From Oceanospirillaceae bacterium (GTDB taxonomy: Bacteria > Pseudomonadota > Gammaproteobacteria > Pseudomonadales > Balneatricaceae): a stretch of DNA of 7,493 nt. This document shows positions 1 to 6,284 of this stretch, piece after piece. The stretch lies in the NCBI GenBank assembly GCA_003523085.1, contig DPHD01000070.1, positions 1-7,493 of the forward strand, given 5' to 3'. The translations under genes and the position numbers were made by a program. Within the stretch, counting starts at the first letter, position 1. Each line of letters opens with the position of its first letter. The notes beneath the pieces are model-generated. The model had not been told where the DNA came from. It did not search any database and saw only the letters and a list, made by a program, of their open reading frames with translations.

Positions 1-527
1 TAACCACCGTCTATGATCAAGTCTAGACTATGTTCTAGAGTTTGCCGTATATCGTAAGGATCAGTTAAAGGAAATTCTTCATTAGGCAAAATTAAAGAGC
101 TGCTGAGCATGGGTTCGCCTAACTCTTTTAGCAACGCTAATGCAATGGCGTTGTCGGGCACTCTTAGACCTATGGTCTTCTTTTTAGGGTGCAGCAGTTT
201 TTTAGGCACTTCTTTACTAGCTTTGAGGATAAAGGTGTATGCACCTGGCGTGTGGGATTTAAGTATGCGGTAGGCTTCGTTATCGACTTTGGCATAGGAG
301 GCGATTTGACTGAGGTCTTCGCACACCAAGGTTAGGTGATGCTTGTCGTCGAGCTGGCGTATTTGTTTAATACGGTCAACGGCTTTTTTGTCACCTAAGT
401 GGCAAGCTATGGCGTAGGCGCAGTCTGTGGGGTACACCACAACACCGCCTTTTTGTATGATTTCTACGGCTTGCTTGATTAGGCGTGGCTGGGGGGTTTC
501 TGTGTGTATTTGGAAGAATTGGCTCAT
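1..527 (-). CDS. yciO: YciO, Sua5/YrdC/YwlC-family protein (3' end cut by window edge)
   Basis: My translation of the minus strand from the ATG at 525-527 gives 175 codons with no stop before the window edge. It begins MSQFF and matches my memory of Escherichia coli YciO (about 206 aa) along its whole length, so roughly 30 C-terminal residues are missing. Recognisable segments are GGVVVYPTD (residues 27-35), TPGAYTFILK (93-102), KKTIGLRVP (116-124), a GEPMLSSSL stretch (137-145) and LIIDGG at the edge. This is the YrdC-like fold that, in TsaC/Sua5, makes threonylcarbamoyl-adenylate for tRNA t6A modification. YciO is a paralogue whose cellular role is not settled, so I infer only a nucleotide-binding cytosolic enzyme of this fold. 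The start has only a weak ribosome site but matches the E. coli N-terminus. It follows its own promoter and is probably functionally unrelated to the flagellar genes. Confidence 0.93.
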   Translation of the reverse strand, partial: MSQFFQIHTETPQPRLIKQAVEIIQKGGVVVYPTDCAYAIACHLGDKKAVDRIKQIRQLDDKHHLTLVCEDLSQIASYAKVDNEAYRILKSHTPGAYTFILKASKEVPKKLLHPKKKTIGLRVPDNAIALALLKELGEPMLSSSLILPNEEFPLTDPYDIRQTLEHSLDLIIDGG

Positions 528-564
528 GGGCTGCTGTTTTAACCGAGTTTTGAAGACAAGGTGT

Positions 565-594
565 ATTGTAGCGATTGAGGAGTAGTTTTGACAG
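565..594 (-). promoter_or_regulatory. Candidate sigma-70 promoter of yciO
   Basis: On the minus strand a -10 box TACAAT (565-570, 5 of 6 consensus bases) lies 18 nt downstream of a -35-like CTGTCA (589-594, 4 of 6). Transcription would start near 558, leaving a leader of about 30 nt before the yciO ATG. The site lies between the upstream terminator and yciO, where a new promoter is expected. The -35 match is modest. Confidence 0.5.
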
Positions 595-598
595 GCGC

Positions 599-628
599 AA
601 AAAAAAACCCTAGCGATCTACGCTAGGG
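599..628 (-). terminator. Intrinsic terminator of the flagellar transcription unit
   Basis: Read on the minus strand, an 8-bp perfect GC-rich stem (CCCTAGCG / CGCTAGGG, 608-615 and 621-628) closes a 5-nt loop and is followed at once by nine T residues (599-607). This is a textbook rho-independent terminator. It works only for minus-strand transcription, because on the plus strand no T-tract follows the hairpin. It lies about 200 nt past the flagellin stop, so the flagellin mRNA should have a long 3' untranslated region containing the repeat array at 650-820. Confidence 0.88.
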
Positions 629-649
629 GTAACAGGGTACTTCAAGAAA

Positions 650-725
650 GGGGTACTGTGTCGCCCTGACGAAGGTCAGGGCCTTAACGGGGCACTTGTC
701 GCCCTGACGAAGGTCAGGGCCTTAA
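650..725. repeat. Two tandem copies of palindromic repeat A
   Basis: The 20-bp palindrome GCCCTGACGAAGGTCAGGGC occurs at 663-682 and again, identically, at 701-720, a period of 38 nt. Each copy is preceded by a similar GGGG-YACT-TGTC lead (650-662 and 689-700) and followed by CTTAA. The arms form a perfect 8-bp stem with a GAAG loop on either strand. It is intergenic and has no coding potential. It resembles the short dispersed palindromes found between genes in many proteobacteria. Which family it belongs to cannot be decided from this window. Confidence 0.85.
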
Positions 726-726
726 G

Positions 727-749
727 ATTCCGGCCTGCGCCGGAATGAC
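727..749. repeat. Palindromic repeat B (single copy)
   Basis: ATTCCGGC (727-734) and GCCGGAAT (739-746) form a perfect 8-bp stem around a CTGC loop, followed by GAC. On the minus strand it reads GTC-ATTCCGGC, a layout typical of dispersed palindromic elements in proteobacterial intergenic regions (from memory, not searched). It lies directly between repeat A copy 2 and repeat C copy 1. Confidence 0.7.
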
Positions 750-757
750 GTGGTTAT

Positions 758-820
758 GGATTGCCGCGCTACGCTCGCAAAGACGAAACGGTGGATTGCC
801 GCGCTACGCTCGCAATGACA
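758..820. repeat. Two tandem copies of palindromic repeat C
   Basis: An identical 23-nt unit starting GGATTGCCGCGC occurs at 758-780 and 793-815, a period of 35 nt, followed by AGACG and TGACA respectively. The ends ATTGC and GCAAT pair, with a short inner GCG/CGC stem, so each copy can fold imperfectly. On the minus strand copy 2 reads GTCATTGCGAGCGTAG and onward, a form I recognise as a common dispersed intergenic element in proteobacteria. A third, partial copy appears at the right edge of the window. Confidence 0.82.
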
Positions 821-824
821 TTAG

Positions 825-840
825 GCCTACTTAAGTAGGC
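825..840. repeat. Perfect 16-bp palindrome across the flagellin stop codon
   Basis: GCCTACTTAAGTAGGC is its own reverse complement. On the minus strand it covers the last codons of the flagellin gene and its TAG stop (827-829). As RNA it can form a 6-bp stem with a UUAA loop. No T-tract follows on the minus strand, so it is not a standard terminator. It could protect the 3' end of the flagellin message or bind a dimeric protein as DNA, but neither is shown here. Confidence 0.6.
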
Positions 841-2329
841 TCAATATGTCTTGGGTTGACGCGTTAGCTTGTGAAAGCATAGCGGTACCGGCTTTTTGCA
901 GCACTTGGCTCTTGGCTAAGTTGGCGGATTCGGCGGCAAAGTCAGAATCCATTATGCGCGACCTGGCAGCGGAGGTATTTTCCGACACGTTCATGAGGTT
1001 ATCAACCGTGTGGAACATACGGTTAGACACGGCACCCATTCTGGAGCGAAAATCTGCCATCATTTCTAAGGCGTTATCCACCACCGTTAAAGCATGTTTG
1101 GCGCTGGTGCTGTCGGTGACCAATACATCATCAATGCTATTGGCTGCAGACACGCTCGCTGTTTGTACTGCGGTTGTGGCAGAGGCCATGGCGGTACCTG
1201 CCGCCACACCGGTAAATACCAACTTACCACTGGTTACGGCTTTACTGGCGTAGCCGGCTTCGCCGTTAACCACTAAGGCGCCTAGAGCATTGAGGGTAGT
1301 GGTTTGGTCGGTGGCAAATTCTTGGGTGTAGGTCTTGCTACCTACGGTGACGCTAACGCGATCACCTACAGCGAGGGTGATACCACTAAAATCATAGCTT
1401 TCTTGCTCGGCTGTAATGGCAGCCTTGGTATAGGTTGCGGTACCCGAGATATCACCTGCGTTAGCCACTTGGGTAAAGGTCAAGGTGCCACTTGAGTTGG
1501 TTAGTGTATAAGCTCCATTAGCCGTGCCGTTAGCGCTCCACGCAGTGTCAAAAGCGGCCGCAGCGGCTGTTGCATTGGCCGCAGCGGCTGTAAACGTATG
1601 GCTAAATGTTGTAGTGCCCATGGTTATGGAAACCTTGTCTCCAATGGCTGCTCCAGCGCTAAAGGCAAGGGTCTTTACGGCCTTATTGCCATCGACCACG
1701 CCGGTAGTTGTGGAAGACGTTGCTGCAGCACCCGCTATCGTACCTGGTGCTGTCACTCCAGTAACTTCATTCGCTGTTGATGGTGCCGACGCACCGGCCT
1801 TAGTGGCATAGGTTTGTGTGCCTATCATGTTACCCGCCATGTTGCTTAAGGTCACTGTGACCTTATCATTGGCGGTATGGCCTACCTGAAAGGTAAAGCT
1901 GGTATTGCTGCCATCTAGAATCTTTTGGCCGTTAAATGTAGCTTGCGCCACACTACGGTTAAGCTCTTCTTTAAGCTGAACAATTTCATTGTTCAATGTC
2001 TTTCTATCCAGCGTGGAGTAGGTATCGTTGGCGGCTTGTACCGCCAATACTCGCATGCGCTGCAAAATGCCAGAATGCGAATCTAGCGCACTTTCTGCAG
2101 TTTGCGCTAAGGATATGCCGTCGTTGGCATTACGAATGGCTTGGTTTAAGCCTTCGATCTGCGACGTCATGCGGTTGCCGATAGCAAGGCCTGCGGCATC
2201 ATCCATAGACGAGTTGATGCGGCTACCGGAGGACATGCGCTCCATCGCCACTTCCATTTCATTGCGCGATTGCGACAAGTGTCGCTGCGACGTCAATGAC
2301 GCGATATTTGAATTAATGACCATAGCCAT
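827..2329 (-). CDS. fliC: Flagellin (filament subunit)
   Basis: This 500-aa protein is the filament monomer, exported by the flagellar type III system and polymerised onto the FlgK/FlgL junction. The conserved N-terminal D0/D1 region (residues 1-140) contains INSNIASL, the RMSSGSRINS segment, DDAAGLAIGNRM and LQRMRVLAVQAAND. The C-terminal D1/D0 region (about 397-500) contains ARSRIMDSDFAAESANLAK and ends SLLK. The middle (about 141-396) is a variable, Ala/Thr/Ser/Gly-rich outer domain with two related blocks. It has no cysteine. The start is the ATG at 2329, with AAAGGA (2339-2344) 9 nt upstream. The second ATG at 2323 is too far from that site. It follows flgL by 63 nt and I see no convincing promoter of its own. 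Other genomes use fliC or flaA for such genes. Confidence 0.97.
   Translation of the reverse strand: MAMVINSNIASLTSQRHLSQSRNEMEVAMERMSSGSRINSSMDDAAGLAIGNRMTSQIEGLNQAIRNANDGISLAQTAESALDSHSGILQRMRVLAVQAANDTYSTLDRKTLNNEIVQLKEELNRSVAQATFNGQKILDGSNTSFTFQVGHTANDKVTVTLSNMAGNMIGTQTYATKAGASAPSTANEVTGVTAPGTIAGAAATSSTTTGVVDGNKAVKTLAFSAGAAIGDKVSITMGTTTFSHTFTAAAANATAAAAAFDTAWSANGTANGAYTLTNSSGTLTFTQVANAGDISGTATYTKAAITAEQESYDFSGITLAVGDRVSVTVGSKTYTQEFATDQTTTLNALGALVVNGEAGYASKAVTSGKLVFTGVAAGTAMASATTAVQTASVSAANSIDDVLVTDSTSAKHALTVVDNALEMMADFRSRMGAVSNRMFHTVDNLMNVSENTSAARSRIMDSDFAAESANLAKSQVLQKAGTAMLSQANASTQDILSLLK
1160..1678 (-). repeat. Two related blocks forming the flagellin outer domain
   Basis: Within flagellin, residues about 218-303 (nt 1421-1678) and 311-390 (nt 1160-1399) follow the same plan. 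The first has GDKVSITMG, then TTFSHTF, and later SSGTLTFTQVA. The second has GDRVSVTVG, then KTYTQEF, and later TSGKLVFTGVA. Spacing between these anchors is similar. I infer an old internal duplication of one beta-rich module in the solvent-exposed D2/D3 region. The copies differ too much for a recent event. Confidence 0.7.
1556..1591. repeat. 15-nt direct repeat with 21-nt period inside flagellin
   Basis: GGCCGCAGCGGCTGT occurs at 1556-1570 and again, identically, at 1577-1591. The 21-nt period is seven codons, giving the peptide repeat TAAAANA-TAAAAAF at residues 247-260 in the first outer-domain block. A gain or loss of one unit would keep the reading frame. Confidence 0.75.
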
Positions 2330-2349
2330 AATAACTAATCCTTTCTTTT

Positions 2350-2365
2350 GCCCTTCGTTGAGGGC
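2350..2365 (-). other. Small hairpin upstream of the flagellin ribosome-binding site
   Basis: In the 63-nt flgL-flagellin gap the minus strand can form a 5-bp stem GCCCT/AGGGC with a 6-nt loop. It ends 5 nt before the AAAGGA Shine-Dalgarno sequence (2339-2344). No T-tract follows, so it is not a terminator. It could mark or protect a 5' end of flagellin mRNA, but five base pairs can arise by chance. Confidence 0.35.
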
Positions 2366-2392
2366 GGTGTTCCGCTTCAGTGTTTTAGCTAC

Positions 2393-3319
2393 CTAGCGGA
2401 TATATTTGAATAAGCTTAACCCGCTCAATTGAGCAAAGGTTTGTTGCCCTGCCTGTAATGCCAGGGATTGATTCTTTAGCCGCGATGCAGCCTCTACATA
2501 GTCCAAATCTTCCATGCTCGATTGCAGGGTTTTATAGGTGAAATCGCGGTCTTCTATCACATTGCTTAGGGTTTCTACCCGTTGCATACGCGAACCGATG
2601 TTGGCTTGCTGTACGGTGACGTGTTCATGCACGCTAGACACTTTATCTAGGGTGTTTCTAATTTCTGTGGTGTTGTTGGTTACCAAGGCTTGGTACATCT
2701 GGCCAAGGGTAGCAAACATATCAATACTCGAGGTGGTGCCGGTACTGGCGTCTCGGTGTTGTACGCTGCCAAACACCTCCGAACCAGGCAGCCCTAGCTG
2801 CATGCTGCGGCCCTCATCCACCATCACTTTTTGATAATCATGGGTGCCTGTATAAGTCACTACACCCGTAGACGCCTCCACAAATGGCGCCTTATTTTGA
2901 GTAAAGCCAGAAAATAAGTAGGCCCCATCGGTGCCGCGCATGTTGCCCAAGTCGGCCAGCGAGCTAATCAATTCCTTGACCTCTATCGCCAAACTTTTAC
3001 GGTCGGCAGCACTGTAGGTATCGTTGGCGGCCTGCACACTCAATTCTTTAATGCGCGACACCACTTCAATGGAACTGCTCACAGACGCTTCTTGCATCTT
3101 TAAGGTGTCTTCCATGCGGCCCAAGTTCGTCAGATAGCGTTGGTTTATGTCCATCTGCGACTTGAGGTTGTTGATGGCCGAGGCCAATGCAGGGTCATCA
3201 GAAGGCCTTAAAATCTTTTTGCCAGACGACAGCTGCGCTTGAGTCTCAAACACTTTGGCTTGCTGCTTGCCCATTTGCTGGGTGGCTTGGTTGTAAAAAC
3301 CGGCTTGTGTTACACGCAT
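2393..3319 (-). CDS. flgL: FlgL, hook-filament junction protein HAP3
   Basis: This 308-aa protein (E. coli FlgL is about 317 aa) forms the second layer of the hook-filament junction, on top of FlgK and below flagellin, outside the cell. It shows the flagellin-like N-terminal helix region: MRVTQAGFYNQAT at the start, LSSGKKILRPSDDPA (residues 30-44) and VQAANDTYSAADRK (95-108). DGAYLFSGF (131-139) is typical of FlgL. The C-terminal helix includes SSMEDLDYVEAASRL (267-281) and QTFAQLSGLSLFKYIR at the end. It has no cysteine. The ATG at 3319 has AAGGA (3326-3330) 6 nt upstream and lies 22 nt after flgK, so the two are surely co-transcribed. Confidence 0.97.
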   Translation of the reverse strand: MRVTQAGFYNQATQQMGKQQAKVFETQAQLSSGKKILRPSDDPALASAINNLKSQMDINQRYLTNLGRMEDTLKMQEASVSSSIEVVSRIKELSVQAANDTYSAADRKSLAIEVKELISSLADLGNMRGTDGAYLFSGFTQNKAPFVEASTGVVTYTGTHDYQKVMVDEGRSMQLGLPGSEVFGSVQHRDASTGTTSSIDMFATLGQMYQALVTNNTTEIRNTLDKVSSVHEHVTVQQANIGSRMQRVETLSNVIEDRDFTYKTLQSSMEDLDYVEAASRLKNQSLALQAGQQTFAQLSGLSLFKYIR

Positions 3320-3341
3320 GTAATGTCCTTAGGAAGCATAA

Positions 3342-5711
3342 CTATCGTATCCCCAAAATAGTGTCGAACAGCTTATTGGCCGTGCTTATCACTTGTGCAG
3401 AGGCTTGGTAAGCCTGCTGAAATCTTAGTAAATTGGCGGCTTCTTCATCTAAACTCACGGCCGACGTTTCGTCGCGCTTTTGTTGCGCTTGGTCAACTAC
3501 AATTTGTTGTGCATCGCGGCTCACGGCGGCTTGTACCACGGTATTGCCTAAATTACCTATAATGTCTGTGTAGACCTCGGTAAAGTCGCCACGACCACTA
3601 AAAATCTCTTTATTACCCTGCAGCTCAATCATGCCTAGCAAGTTACGGTTATCGCCGGCTAAATAGGTATTGCCACGAATGGCATATTTATCATTGGCTT
3701 GCACCACGCCATCAAAAGACACCTTCCAACCGTTATGCTCAATCGTACTGCCTGCAGTATAAGTGCCATTGGCAATGTTGGTATTGGTGCTGGTATCTAC
3801 CAAGGTGTAGCTGGTGGCATCAGCGGCAAATACCACGTCAATGTTTTGGCGTAATTGTTCGCGTGCATCAACCCTAGCTATAGCGCCCCACTGGCCACTC
3901 ACTTGCGCACTGCCAGTGCCGGTAACAAACACCAATAAGTCTTCTTTCATGCCACCGTTAATGGCAAAATAATCCCGTGTGTCAGTGGCGTCTGCGTTAG
4001 TTACCGTAACAGCGGCGTCCATGTAGGCACTGGTGCCCGTTTGGTTCCTATAGGTCGCGTCATAGCTTGCTGTAGTGGTAAAACCGTTGGATGTTGCAAT
4101 TAATTGAGTTTGTTCGGCACTGGACAAGGCGGTGCCATATATTTGTTTGCCTTCGCGGGTAAACACTTGCATTTTGATGCTTGAACTGGCGTTTTCTGCA
4201 GCGCTATAAAACTGTGCATTCTGGGTGTGGGCCGGGATCACAAAGGCCTGATTATTACTGGTGGTTACGCTGGTTGCAGCCACTTGAGCAATATTGTTAC
4301 GCAGTAGCGTATCCATACTAGCGTCTGCCTGGGGTGGCTCGGCTTTGATATAACCATTAAGTAAAACCTTAGTGGCACTGGCATTGGTGCTCGCCCTGGC
4401 CACAGACACCGCGCCACCGGCGGCAATATTGGAATGATCAGTTACTGCAAGTTGCAAGGCATCTATCGGGCGTTTGTTGGCTTTAAAGCTAAAGGTGTCA
4501 CCATCTTTAGGCACTCCGGTAAGAGTCAGGGTAACTCCGCCCATGGTCAGTTCAGAACTACCACTCACACTCACTTTAGAATCGGTGTTGGTTAGGCTCC
4601 AAAGCTTGGTGGCGTCAGAATAGGTCAGCTCCATAGACAAGCGCTCTATTTTGGCGTTGGGCACAGCGCTCACTTTGACAAAACCTGTGCCGGTGTTTAA
4701 GCTTGGTGTTACCGTGTAAATGTTACCTAGGGAAAATAGTTCACCACCAAAACTGCCGTGGGCGTTGATACCTAAGGCGTGGATCTTATTTACCTCACCT
4801 ACAAACACTTGGGTTAAGGTGTCTAATTCATCCCGCAAACTCAACAATGAATTGTCTCTAAAGTCACTTATGCCCGCCAAACTACCACCTACCACCTGAG
4901 TGACCGCTTGTGGGTTCATATGCGGGTTCAGCACTAACGTGGCTAAATCAGGATTCGTTGTATTGCGCTGCAAACCTAAGGTACTGGCGTCTTTGCCACG
5001 TACTAAATACTGCCCCGAGGCCACGTCGCCAATATGTATATCCACCGACCCATTGGGTTTTTCTACGGTTTTGATACGCAACAGTTTAGACATGTCTTGA
5101 ATCAGCATGTCGCGGCGGTCGAGTAATTCGTTGGGTTGTTTATTCAAACTGGTGGCGCGGTTCAAAGAGCCATTAATGGTTGCTAACTGAGCACCATATT
5201 GGGTAATTTGGTCCACCTTAGACTTCATGTCCGTGTATGAGTCTTCTTCTATACGTTTGAGCTGGCCACCAATAGAGGCAAATTGAGACACGGTGGCTTC
5301 GGCCACATTAAGTAGGTTTTGGCGCGCCGCTACCGACGAAGGCGACAAGCTCACTTCTTGTATTGCCGAGAAAAAACCATCAATCGAGGTAGACAGGCTT
5401 AACTGTTTATCGGCCAAAATGTTTTCTAACTGAGTCACGTATTCCAAGGTGGACTCATGTTTTGATAATTGTGATTGACTGGTTCTTAGGCTTTCTACCA
5501 CAAAATTGTCGTAGGTTCGCTGTACACGTATGGCACGGGCGCCGTTACCAATATTGAGCGAACCCTCGCTAGAAGATGCGTTCTCTACTACTTCTAAGCG
5601 CTGGCGGTTGTAACCTTCGGTATCCACGTTGGCAATGTTATTACCCACAGTCGCTAAAGCGCGCTGATAAGTGCGCACTCCAGAGATACCTGTTGATAAT
5701 AAATCGGCCAT
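3342..5711 (-). CDS. flgK: FlgK, hook-filament junction protein HAP1 (long form)
   Basis: FlgK is the first junction protein added to the finished hook. This one has 789 aa, against about 547 in E. coli. The N-terminus carries the rod/hook motif NNIANVDTEGYNRQRLEV (residues 24-41). NELLDRRDMLIQDMSKLLRI (194-213) is typical FlgK. The C-terminus has the matching SLDEEAANLLRFQQAYQASA (753-772) and ends FDTILGIR. The extra length lies in the outer domains. A module at about 362-425, ending GDTFSFKANKRPIDALQLA, has a similar counterpart at about 632-695, ending with DKYAIRG and then GDNRNLLGMI. An inserted region of about 200 residues lies between them and includes VFTREGKQIYGTALS (516-530). There is no cysteine. 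A weak AGGA lies 10 nt before the ATG. A sigma-28-like promoter lies just upstream. Confidence 0.97.
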   Translation of the reverse strand: MADLLSTGISGVRTYQRALATVGNNIANVDTEGYNRQRLEVVENASSSEGSLNIGNGARAIRVQRTYDNFVVESLRTSQSQLSKHESTLEYVTQLENILADKQLSLSTSIDGFFSAIQEVSLSPSSVAARQNLLNVAEATVSQFASIGGQLKRIEEDSYTDMKSKVDQITQYGAQLATINGSLNRATSLNKQPNELLDRRDMLIQDMSKLLRIKTVEKPNGSVDIHIGDVASGQYLVRGKDASTLGLQRNTTNPDLATLVLNPHMNPQAVTQVVGGSLAGISDFRDNSLLSLRDELDTLTQVFVGEVNKIHALGINAHGSFGGELFSLGNIYTVTPSLNTGTGFVKVSAVPNAKIERLSMELTYSDATKLWSLTNTDSKVSVSGSSELTMGGVTLTLTGVPKDGDTFSFKANKRPIDALQLAVTDHSNIAAGGAVSVARASTNASATKVLLNGYIKAEPPQADASMDTLLRNNIAQVAATSVTTSNNQAFVIPAHTQNAQFYSAAENASSSIKMQVFTREGKQIYGTALSSAEQTQLIATSNGFTTTASYDATYRNQTGTSAYMDAAVTVTNADATDTRDYFAINGGMKEDLLVFVTGTGSAQVSGQWGAIARVDAREQLRQNIDVVFAADATSYTLVDTSTNTNIANGTYTAGSTIEHNGWKVSFDGVVQANDKYAIRGNTYLAGDNRNLLGMIELQGNKEIFSGRGDFTEVYTDIIGNLGNTVVQAAVSRDAQQIVVDQAQQKRDETSAVSLDEEAANLLRFQQAYQASAQVISTANKLFDTILGIR

Positions 5712-5737
5712 TGTTTTAACGTCCTATACTGTTGGTG

Positions 5738-5764
5738 TTATCTACAACTACTTGTATTTGTTTA
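5738..5764 (-). promoter_or_regulatory. Candidate sigma-28 (FliA) promoter for flgKL and flagellin
   Basis: On the minus strand TAAACAAA (5757-5764), then 11 nt, then GTAGATAA (5738-5745) matches the enterobacterial FliA consensus TAAAGTTT-N11-GCCGATAA. TAAA is perfect, the distance from TAAA to the -10 box is exactly 15 nt, and the -10 box matches at 6 of 8 positions, including all of GATAA. The -35 element overlaps the last codons of flgJ and the -10 lies in the 36-nt flgJ-flgK gap. Transcription would start near 5730. flgK and flgL are known late, FliA-dependent genes in related systems. Confidence 0.65.
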
Positions 5765-6260
5765 AGTTAAACATCAAGGCGGCAGGATCTTGCCGCTCTA
5801 TGTCGTAGGATGAGTGGCGGAAATCCGGCAATTGCATCCCTTTATTAGCATTATCTTTATCTCTTGCAAGAGACATGCCAGAAAACATAGCTTGAATATC
5901 AAAGGCTTTACCCTCTTCGCGCAACTTCAGCAAATCCGCCGCAGGCATCGCCATGCCCTGCCTGGCAAACTGCTCTTTAATAACATTAGCAATGCCAAAA
6001 TCGCCGCGCTTAGCCATGTCCAGCGCCACTTGTTTGTCGGCCATGTCTTGGTAGGTTTGTACCGCTTGCGAGTCAAACATGCCCTCTTTAGGTATCGACT
6101 TACGCATTTCTGCCAACATCATTTGAATAAACAGGGCTTCAAACTGCTGTGCCGTTTCTTCTATGGCAGCTTGTTGGTCGTGTTGTGCTTGGCTACGCAA
6201 TTTTGCCAAACCGTTAAAGTCGTTGTAGTTACTGGCGTGCTGTGTGGTATTTACACTCAT
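5748..6260 (-). CDS. flgJ: FlgJ, rod-capping protein, single-domain form
   Basis: FlgJ caps the growing rod in the periplasm. The rod-binding domain is clear: ETAQQFEALFIQMMLAEMRKSIP (residues about 35-57), GMFDSQAVQTYQDMADKQVAL (60-80) and KRGDFGIANVI (84-94). The protein ends at residue 170, whereas two-domain FlgJ proteins such as that of Salmonella are about 315 aa with a C-terminal glucosaminidase domain. Nothing of that hydrolase domain is present, and only 36 nt separate this stop from flgK. The region after about residue 100 is not conserved in my memory of the family. The ATG at 6260 has AAGGA (6266-6270) 5 nt upstream and lies 24 nt after flgI. Another enzyme must open the peptidoglycan for the rod. 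Confidence 0.93.
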   Translation of the reverse strand: MSVNTTQHASNYNDFNGLAKLRSQAQHDQQAAIEETAQQFEALFIQMMLAEMRKSIPKEGMFDSQAVQTYQDMADKQVALDMAKRGDFGIANVIKEQFARQGMAMPAADLLKLREEGKAFDIQAMFSGMSLARDKDNANKGMQLPDFRHSSYDIERQDPAALMFNLNKYK

Positions 6261-6284
6261 GCTATTCCTTGGTTTACGGTGGAC

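Noticed and set aside
391..600. Minus-strand open frame of 69 codons overlapping the yciO start
   Set aside because: It overlaps the N-terminal part of yciO in another frame, while the yciO frame gives a clear family match. Its product is low-complexity and unrecognised.
650..820. CRISPR array
   Set aside because: The repeats are of three different kinds, at most two copies each, separated by short non-spacer sequence, and no cas gene is present.
650..820. Intact insertion sequence or transposase remnant
   Set aside because: There is no open frame and no terminal inverted repeats enclosing the block. Only short palindromes are visible.
846..1253. Plus-strand open frames of 60-160 codons opposite flagellin, flgL, flgK, flgJ and flgI (for example 846-1253, 2028-2396, 5814-6299 and 6697-7176)
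   Set aside because: They are antisense shadows of well-recognised genes and look like no protein family I know. Their compositions follow from the opposite-strand codons.
2350..2365. Terminator between flgL and flagellin
   Set aside because: The stem has only 5 bp and is followed on the minus strand by an A-rich stretch, not a T-tract.
2358..2387. Sigma-28 promoter directly upstream of flagellin (TAAA at 2384-2387, GCCCTCAA at 2358-2365)
   Set aside because: The spacing is 18 nt instead of 15 and the -10 matches at only 5 of 8 positions. At the correct spacing the -10 is worse.
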